From assembly GCA_027403435.1 (NCBI GenBank), contig DAHZDR010000457.1, forward strand, positions 1 through 10,366: 10,366 bases of DNA, read 5' to 3'. A model generated the notes under the pieces. The model did not search any database. It was not told the DNA's origin and saw nothing but the letters and a program-made list of their open reading frames with translations. Shown here one piece after another: positions 6,481-10,366 of the stretch. Numbering within the stretch: position 1 is the first letter of the stretch; each line of letters opens with the position of its first letter. The stretch is from Deltaproteobacteria bacterium. GTDB taxonomy: Bacteria > Desulfobacterota > Binatia > Binatales > Binataceae. The position numbers were made by a program, and so were the translations under genes.

Positions 6481-6690
6481 ATGCCGGCGCTGACGCAACC
6501 GCCGCGGACGGCGGCGCCGCTCGGATGCGCGCTGGCGGAAGCCGGGGCGCCGGTCGCGGCCATGTTCGAAGGCGCGGTCGCGCCCGCGACGCTGGCGGTC
6601 GGCGGCGGCGCCGCCACGTGCGCCTGCGCTTTCGCGCGGGCGGCCGCGCCGCTTCTCGCGATTCATATAGCGACAACTCCAACGAGGTGA
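6481..6690 (+). CDS. Possible small hypothetical protein, 69 residues
   Basis: This is an Ala-rich reading with three Cys residues (one alone, then a CAC pair) and a weakly hydrophobic C-terminal half. I recognise no family. In its favour, its TGA (6688-6690) is built into the ribosome site of the next gene, three bases before that ATG, which would allow translational coupling. Against it, there is no ribosome site before its own ATG, the composition is what any open frame would show at this G+C, and a terminator-like hairpin lies upstream. It is listed only as a candidate. Confidence 0.18.
   Translation: MPALTQPPRTAAPLGCALAEAGAPVAAMFEGAVAPATLAVGGGAATCACAFARAAAPLLAIHIATTPTR
6684..6690 (+). 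promoter_or_regulatory. Strong ribosome binding site for the 6694 gene
   Basis: GAGGTGA is an almost full match to the 16S rRNA 3' end. It stands close before the ATG at 6694, with 6 bases between GAGG and the start. It is one of the best sites in the window and supports the small gene that follows. Confidence 0.7.
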
Positions 6691-6693
6691 GCC

Positions 6694-7023
6694 ATGGGAG
6701 CCTTACAGGTGGTGCGGGCGGGCAAAGCGGTCGCAATCATGTGGAACGTCACGAGCCAGGTTCCGCCGCCGCCGGCGCCCTACGACCCGCCGTCGCCGCC
6801 GGCGATCACGATCTTCGATCCGAACGGAAACGCGCAGGTCGCAGCGACGCCGACGACGCGCCTGGCCGCCGGCCTTTATTCGTACACCTACGTCACGCCG
6901 GCCGCCGGTCCGCTTGGCGTATGGAGCGCGTGGCTCGACGCCGTTGACGGCGACGGCTTTCCCAACGGCAGCGTCGACGCGCCCGACTTGCAGAAGGCGA
7001 CGCCGGTATTCCAGCTCGTCTGA
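6694..7023 (+). CDS. Hypothetical tail-associated protein, possible Ig-like fold
   Basis: This 109-residue protein is encoded between hub and spike genes. I do not recognise a named family. After a short strand (LQVVRAGKAVAIMWNV) comes a proline-rich segment (PPPPAPYDPPSPP), then AITIFDPNG, GLYSYTYVTP, LGVWSAWLDAVDGDG and a closing TPVFQLV. The spacing of Asp-Pro-Asn-Gly, Gly-x-Tyr-x-Tyr and Gly-x-Trp is what one sees in immunoglobulin-like or macroglobulin-like beta sandwiches, so a one-domain surface or decoration protein is an inference. No signal peptide or membrane segment is visible. A very good ribosome site (6684-6690) supports the start. It appears to be first in the baseplate block, 55 bases before the spike gene. 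Confidence 0.75.
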   Translation: MGALQVVRAGKAVAIMWNVTSQVPPPPAPYDPPSPPAITIFDPNGNAQVAATPTTRLAAGLYSYTYVTPAAGPLGVWSAWLDAVDGDGFPNGSVDAPDLQKATPVFQLV

Positions 7024-7078
7024 GTAAACGCCGGAAAGCGGCGAATAACTGTTCGACTGGCGACGAGGAACGCATGCA

Positions 7079-7615
7079 ATGAGCGGAGCTTTCAGAGTCG
7101 GCCTGGTGAAAACGCTGGACGCGGCCTCGGGACGGGTCCGGGTGACGTTTCCCGATCGCGATCAAATGGAAAGCTGGTGGCTGCCAGTGGTGTTCGCCAA
7201 AACCCAGAACGACAAAGCCTACTGGATGCCGGACGTGGGCGAACAGGTCGTATGCCTGATGGACGAATATGACGAGGACGGCGCGGTGCTCGGCTCGATC
7301 TATTCGTCGGTCGATACGCCGCCGGCGGCCGATCCCGACAAGTTGATGTGGAATTCGCGCGACGGCGCTTCCTTCTCGTACGATCGCGTGGCGCACGCGC
7401 TGCAGATCGCGCTGCCCGGCGGCGGCGCGATCAATCTCACGGCGAACGGCGCCGCCATCGCGATCGACACGAGCGGCGACATAACGATCACGGCCGGAGG
7501 ACAAGTCAAACTGGCCGGCGGCGGCGCGCCGATCGCGCGCGTCGGCGACGCCACCAGCTGCCCGGCTGGCGCGGGCCAGATCGTCGCCGGCAGCGCGAAA
7601 GTGACCTCCGGCTGA
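7079..7615 (+). CDS. Baseplate spike protein (gpV / Mu gp45-like)
   Basis: This 178-residue protein is the membrane-piercing spike below the hub. The N-terminal OB-fold spans about residues 1-80: FRVGLVKTLDAASGRVRVTFPD, then WWLPVVFAKTQNDKAYWMPDVGEQVVCLMD, then DEDGAVLGSIYSSVDTPP. A beta-helix follows (YDRVAHALQIALPGGGAINLT, SGDITITAGGQVKLAGG). The tip (residues 150-175) reads APIARVGDATSC and then PAGAGQIVAGSAKV, with the ARVGD element shared with PAAR-type tips. The His-x-His iron site known at the P2 gpV apex is not present; the tip has one Cys (161) and no His. GAGGAA at 7065-7070 sits 8 bases before the ATG. A two-codon reading (ATG CAA TGA) overlaps the start. Confidence 0.92.
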   Translation: MSGAFRVGLVKTLDAASGRVRVTFPDRDQMESWWLPVVFAKTQNDKAYWMPDVGEQVVCLMDEYDEDGAVLGSIYSSVDTPPAADPDKLMWNSRDGASFSYDRVAHALQIALPGGGAINLTANGAAIAIDTSGDITITAGGQVKLAGGGAPIARVGDATSCPAGAGQIVAGSAKVTSG

Positions 7616-7661
7616 ACCGGGGCCGCATTCGACCATTCGCGATAACGAGAGGTTTTGGCAA

Positions 7662-8111
7662 ATGCCCGCTGGAGCAATCACCCTCGCCGACATCACTTCG
7701 GCGGACTGGTCGCTGGCGCTCGACCAGCCTGGCGAACCGGGTTCGGGCATCGGCAACGTCGTGCAGGGAATCGCCGACGTCAACCAATGCATCCGGATAA
7801 TCCTGACAACCCCGAAAGGCAGCGATCCGTTGCGGCCGACATTCGGCGCCGATCTCTGGCGGTATCTCGACGCGCCGATGAACTCGGTGATTCCCGCAAT
7901 CGTCACCGAAGTCGCGAGCGCGATCACGCTTTGGGAGCCGCGCGTAAAGGTGATTTCGGCGATCGCGGCGCCCGTGTTCGACGCCTCCGCGCAATCCGGA
8001 GCGCGGCTTAGCCTGAACGTCACGTGGCAATTGCGGCTGACCAGAGCCGGCGCGAATCAATCGCTGACCGGGGCGGCGCAAAAGACCATGATCGTCCTGC
8101 CCGCGCCGTAA
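7662..8111 (+). CDS. Baseplate wedge protein (gpW / T4 gp25-like)
   Basis: This 149-residue protein of the gp25-like family is the wedge component that bridges sheath initiation and baseplate. The hallmark is at residues 46-70: IILTTPKGSDPLRPTFGADL followed by WRYLD, where Pro-x-Gly-(x)3-Leu/Met-x-Pro-x-Phe-Gly is the family core. The N-terminal DWSLALDQPG and GIADVNQCIRIILTT lead into it. The C-terminal half alternates strands (RVKVISAIAAPVFDA, RLSLNVTWQLRL) as expected. GAGAGG at 7647-7652 is 9 bases before the ATG. The gene follows V by 46 bases and precedes J by 54, the P2 order V-W-J. Confidence 0.93.
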   Translation: MPAGAITLADITSADWSLALDQPGEPGSGIGNVVQGIADVNQCIRIILTTPKGSDPLRPTFGADLWRYLDAPMNSVIPAIVTEVASAITLWEPRVKVISAIAAPVFDASAQSGARLSLNVTWQLRLTRAGANQSLTGAAQKTMIVLPAP

Positions 8112-8150
8112 TCGCGCAGGCGGCGCGGGATCCCTTAAATCGCGCGGCAC

Positions 8151-8156
8151 AAGGAG
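8151..8156 (+). promoter_or_regulatory. Ribosome binding site for gpJ
   Basis: AAGGAG lies 9 bases before the ATG at 8166 and confirms that start. Confidence 0.7.
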
Positions 8157-8165
8157 TAACCGTCA

Positions 8166-9335
8166 ATGGCAGCGGGAATGCCCACACTACCGACGCCGGC
8201 GTTCGTCGCGGACGCCGATGGCCTCGACCCGAACCTGATTCTGGCCGACATGATCGCGGCGTTTCAGGCGGCCGCCGGCCGCACGCTCTATCCGGCGCAG
8301 GTCGAACGGCTGCTGATCAATCTCTACGCCTACCGCGAATCGCTGGTGCGCAACGCGATTCAATACGCGGGCGAGCAGAATCTTCTCGCCTACGCGAACT
8401 TTCCGATGATTGACTATCTTGGCCAGTTGCTCGGAGTGACCCGGCTCGCGGCGCAGGGCGCGACGACGACGATCCAATTCACGCTCGCCAACGCGCTGAG
8501 CATCGCCTGCGCGATTCCGCAGAACACGCAAATCGGCTCCATCGACGGCCAATTCATCTTCGCGACCAACGAGGCCCTGTCGATTCCCGCCGGGGCGCTG
8601 TCCGGTTCGGTAACGGCCACCTGCACGACGCCGGGTCCCGACGGCGACGGCTATTTGCCCGGACAGATCGACGTGCAGCTCAATCCCAGCGCGCTCATCG
8701 CCTCGGCGACGAACACGACGACCAGCGCCGGCGGCTCCGCGCCGGAAACCGACGATCACCTGCGCGCGCGAATCCAGGCCGCGCCGAACCAATTCAGCGT
8801 CGCCGGACCGGCCGGAGCCTACCGCTTCTTCGCGCTCGGCGCCGACCCGTCGATTATCGACGTTCAGGCGATCTCGCCGGCGCCGGGACAGGTCAACGTT
8901 TACATTTTGACCGGGCCAATCGAGCAGCAACCCGCCGCCGCGCCCAACCAGGCGGGGCTGGCCAATCCGACGCTGCTAGCCAAGGTGCAATCCGCGATTT
9001 CGGCCGACAGCGTGCGGCCGCTGACGGACACGGTCGCCGCGCTCGCGGTGACCGAAGTGGATTACCAGATCAGCGGCGTGATCACGCTCTACGCCAACGC
9101 CGACCCGGCGGGCACGATGGCCGCGGTGAACACGGCGGCGCAAAACTACGCGATCGCGCTGGCCGGGCGGATTCAGCGCGATATCGTGCCGAGCCAGATT
9201 ATCGAGGCGCTGTCGGCGCCGGGCGTTTATGAAGTGACGCTCACCGAGCCCCAGTACACTCAACTTCAACCCGGACAATGGGCGAACTGCGTCGCGATTG
9301 CGCTCAACCAGGCGGTCGCGGCGCAATCGAGCTAA
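8166..9335 (+). CDS. Baseplate wedge protein J (gpJ-like)
   Basis: This 389-residue protein of the Baseplate_J family (T4 gp6-like in role) forms the ring of wedges with gpW and gpI. The N-terminal part has LILADMIAAFQAAAGRTLYPAQ, LLINLYAYRESLVRNAIQ and YANFPMIDYLGQLLGV, typical of the family. The central GPDGDGYLPGQI and SAPETDDHLRARIQAAPNQF (the ETDD-LR-RI signature) are followed by GAYRFFALGADPSIIDV and a VNVYIL strand. The C-terminal region has VRPLTDTVAAL, VDYQISGVITLY and RDIVPSQIIEALSAPGVYEV, all expected. The start is set by AAGGAG at 8151. It is complete, with no sign of damage. Confidence 0.94.
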   Translation: MAAGMPTLPTPAFVADADGLDPNLILADMIAAFQAAAGRTLYPAQVERLLINLYAYRESLVRNAIQYAGEQNLLAYANFPMIDYLGQLLGVTRLAAQGATTTIQFTLANALSIACAIPQNTQIGSIDGQFIFATNEALSIPAGALSGSVTATCTTPGPDGDGYLPGQIDVQLNPSALIASATNTTTSAGGSAPETDDHLRARIQAAPNQFSVAGPAGAYRFFALGADPSIIDVQAISPAPGQVNVYILTGPIEQQPAAAPNQAGLANPTLLAKVQSAISADSVRPLTDTVAALAVTEVDYQISGVITLYANADPAGTMAAVNTAAQNYAIALAGRIQRDIVPSQIIEALSAPGVYEVTLTEPQYTQLQPGQWANCVAIALNQAVAAQSS

Positions 9336-9363
9336 AGGACGCGCCGCCTCGGCGTGATCGGCG

Positions 9364-10197
9364 ATGGCTCATCTGAAAGTACAACCGTCAATCAACGACG
9401 TGCGCTCGCAGGCGCTGCTCGGCCTGATCGAGCGGCTCGGCGCGCTCGATCTGACGCCGCTGCTGGTCTACCGGATCGATTCCGCGCCCGCCAGCGCCCT
9501 GCTCGCGCTGGCCTGGCAGTTCGACATGCTGGCGCCCCAATGGCAACTCGGCGCGAACTCCGGCGAATCGATCGACGCGCTCACCAATATCGACGCGCTT
9601 ACCGACATCGATACGCTGACTTCGTCCGGCGGACTCGCCGGCGCTTCGGATTACACTTCGCTGCGCGCGCTGCTCAACGCCGCGATCCCGCTCCATCGCA
9701 CGCGCGGCACTCCGTACGCGATCAAAGCGGCGCTCAAATCGCTCGGATGGGCGGCCACGCTGATGGAAGGCCAGTCCTCATGGGGCGGCACGAATTGGCC
9801 GGCCGACCAGGGATGGGCGGTCTTCCGCGTTTATCTGAATCTCGCGCCCGGCCAGACCGTCGCCGCTGACGACGCCGCGCGCGCGATCGCGGCGATCGCG
9901 TTCTTCAAGAACGCGCGCTCGGTTCTGGATTCGCTGTGGTTCGCGGCCGCGCCGATCACGGACGCGCCGCCCGCGCCGACGGATTTCGTCGTCTCGATTT
10001 TTTCGCAGCATGATGCGGCGCCGATCCCGGCCGATTCGATCTCCGCCCCGGCCTGGCCGGTTGCCGACACGAAAACGCTGGCGCCCCTCTATAACGCCCA
10101 TTTCGTCCACGCCGGAATCACTTATGGGGCCGGCGAACCCGCCGTTGCCGACGACGGCGTGGCGGTCAACGGAGCGGCGATCGCCGCCGCCGAATAA
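9364..10197 (+). CDS. Tail protein I (gpI-like) with insert and C-terminal extension
   Basis: gpI links the wedge proteins to the tail fibres. The 277-residue product starts with the family pattern ALLGLIERLGALDLTPLLVY and continues with LLALAWQFDMLAP, LRALLNAAIPLHRTRGTPYA and IKAALKSLGW. It differs from a standard gpI in two ways. First, residues 69-86 contain three tandem hexapeptides (SIDALT, NIDALT, DIDTLT) between the helical parts. Second, about 90 residues follow the core, rich in Ala, Pro and Asp, with FVVSIFSQHDAAPIPADS and YNAHFVHAGITYGAGEPAV, which resemble the short beta repeats at the end of some longer gpI proteins. It follows J by 28 bases. No good ribosome site precedes the ATG at 9364, but later starts would remove the conserved helix. 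Confidence 0.9.
   Translation: MAHLKVQPSINDVRSQALLGLIERLGALDLTPLLVYRIDSAPASALLALAWQFDMLAPQWQLGANSGESIDALTNIDALTDIDTLTSSGGLAGASDYTSLRALLNAAIPLHRTRGTPYAIKAALKSLGWAATLMEGQSSWGGTNWPADQGWAVFRVYLNLAPGQTVAADDAARAIAAIAFFKNARSVLDSLWFAAAPITDAPPAPTDFVVSIFSQHDAAPIPADSISAPAWPVADTKTLAPLYNAHFVHAGITYGAGEPAVADDGVAVNGAAIAAAE
9568..9621 (+). repeat. Three tandem 18-bp repeats in gpI
   Basis: The units are 9568-9585, 9586-9603 and 9604-9621, encoding SIDALT, NIDALT and DIDTLT. Copies 1 and 2 are nearly identical at DNA level after the first codon (ATCGACGCGCTCACC and ATCGACGCGCTTACC), and copy 3 has drifted more. This is an in-frame expansion that adds a short polar spacer. Confidence 0.8.
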
Positions 10198-10252
10198 CGA
10201 TCCGATTCCGCAACCAAGCACGAGGAATTCATGCGACCACGAGGAACTGTAA
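10198..10252 (+). other. Remnant upstream region of the next tail gene, up to the IS
   Basis: This short stretch follows the gpI stop. It holds CACGAGGAA twice (10219-10227 and 10238-10246), each copy a possible ribosome site. An ATG at 10231 opens a frame that runs straight into the insertion sequence and stops at 10320. The next tail gene, expected to be the tail fibre gene H, probably began here or a few bases later. Confidence 0.4.
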
Positions 10253-10366
10253 GGGGCTCTTCTCCAAAGTGTGTGGAAGGTTTTGGCTCGTTTTTTAGAT
10301 TTCCGGAAGCATGCAGGTAAGGATCTTAAGGCGCAGATACTCTTCATCGCGCAGGCCGTAGGCACG
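10253..10366 (-). mobile_element. Insertion sequence end, ISL3-like, continues beyond the window
   Basis: A sharp change in sequence character occurs near 10253. GGGGCTCTTCTCC, then AAAGTGTGTGGAAGG, has the look of an ISL3-family terminal repeat (GGCTCTTC... then GTGTGGAAG), and a transposase reading frame ends 42 bases inside it on the - strand. The exact first base is uncertain by two or three bases. The other terminal repeat and the target duplication lie outside the window, so they cannot be checked here. Confidence 0.65.
10295..10366 (-). CDS. Transposase, C-terminal 23 residues only
   Basis: Read from the right edge on the - strand, the frame gives RAYGLRDEEYLRLK, then ILTCMLPEI, then TAA (complement of 10295-10297). 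The pattern Arg-Ala-Tyr-Gly-(x)-Arg-Asp-x-x-Tyr-(x)-x-Leu-Lys is the typical end of DDE transposases of the ISL3 type, in which a basic helix with YGxRD...Y closes the protein. Only this end is visible, so I cannot say whether the gene is intact. It points towards the tail operon, opposite to its direction of transcription. The transposase call is fairly sure; the ISL3 family assignment is less so. Confidence 0.75.
   Translation of the reverse strand, partial: RAYGLRDEEYLRLKILTCMLPEI

Larger units (their letters stand above)
6269..6693. other. Junction region between D and baseplate blocks, no secure gene
   Basis: These 425 bases hold the inverted repeat, the terminator-like hairpin and further GC-rich sequence. 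Two short + strand readings exist (6308-6493 and 6481-6690), as do longer - strand readings, but none resembles a known protein. I see no convincing promoter; CATATAG at about 6665 resembles a -10 element but lacks a partner -35. The region most likely separates two transcription units. Confidence 0.5.

Noticed and set aside
6308..6493. A 61-residue basic reading frame after gpD
   Set aside because: It runs through both the 15-bp inverted repeat and the terminator-like hairpin, has no recognisable motif, and its Arg-rich make-up is what a random frame gives at this G+C.
6208..6736. Long reading frames on the - strand across the D-V junction
   Set aside because: They are Arg/Pro/Ala-rich without any family pattern and extend into the gpD gene or past the start of the 6694 gene.
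6893..8023. A 376-codon - strand frame opposite V and W
   Set aside because: The + strand genes there are clear gpV and gpW proteins with ribosome sites; the antisense product has no recognisable domain.

Overview
The window is a GC-rich (about two thirds G+C by eye), densely packed bacterial region that encodes the contractile tail of a P2/Mu-type prophage or a phage-tail-like particle (tailocin). All the tail genes lie on the + strand. The host cannot be named from this window. The Arg/Ala/Gly/Pro-rich proteins and codon choice fit a high-GC environmental proteobacterium-like genome, but that is only an impression.

Layout, left to right. (1) Tail shaft block, 1-4122: the 3' part of the tail sheath gene (cut by the left edge), the tail tube gene (FII-like), and the tail assembly chaperone E with its -1 frameshift extension E'. 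A small RNA-recognition-motif (RRM) protein gene follows, then an Arg-rich 409-residue protein sitting where the tape measure gene is expected. (2) Hub block, 4184-6268: gpU-like tail terminator/completion protein, gpX-like LysM protein and gpD-like hub protein. (3) A roughly 425-base junction, 6269-6693, with a perfect 15-bp inverted repeat, a probable intrinsic terminator and no convincing gene. (4) Baseplate block, 6694-10197: a 109-residue protein of unknown function, gpV-like spike, gpW/gp25-like wedge, gpJ-like wedge and gpI-like tail protein. (5) Right edge: the end of an insertion sequence on the - strand. Its transposase C-terminus is readable, and it lies where the tail fibre gene (gpH) would normally begin.

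Together the genes would build sheath around tube, set tail length, cap the tail, and assemble a hub-spike-wedge baseplate. Compared with P2, the sheath-to-D block precedes the V-W-J-I block, and the terminator-like hairpin falls exactly at the joint. No capsid, portal, terminase, lysis or integration gene is in view, so prophage and tailocin cannot be told apart here.

The most unusual points are the RRM gene inside a tail operon, the short, Arg-rich, probably disordered protein in the tape-measure slot, the readable A-AAT-TTT frameshift site, and the insertion sequence that probably separates the baseplate genes from the receptor-binding genes.
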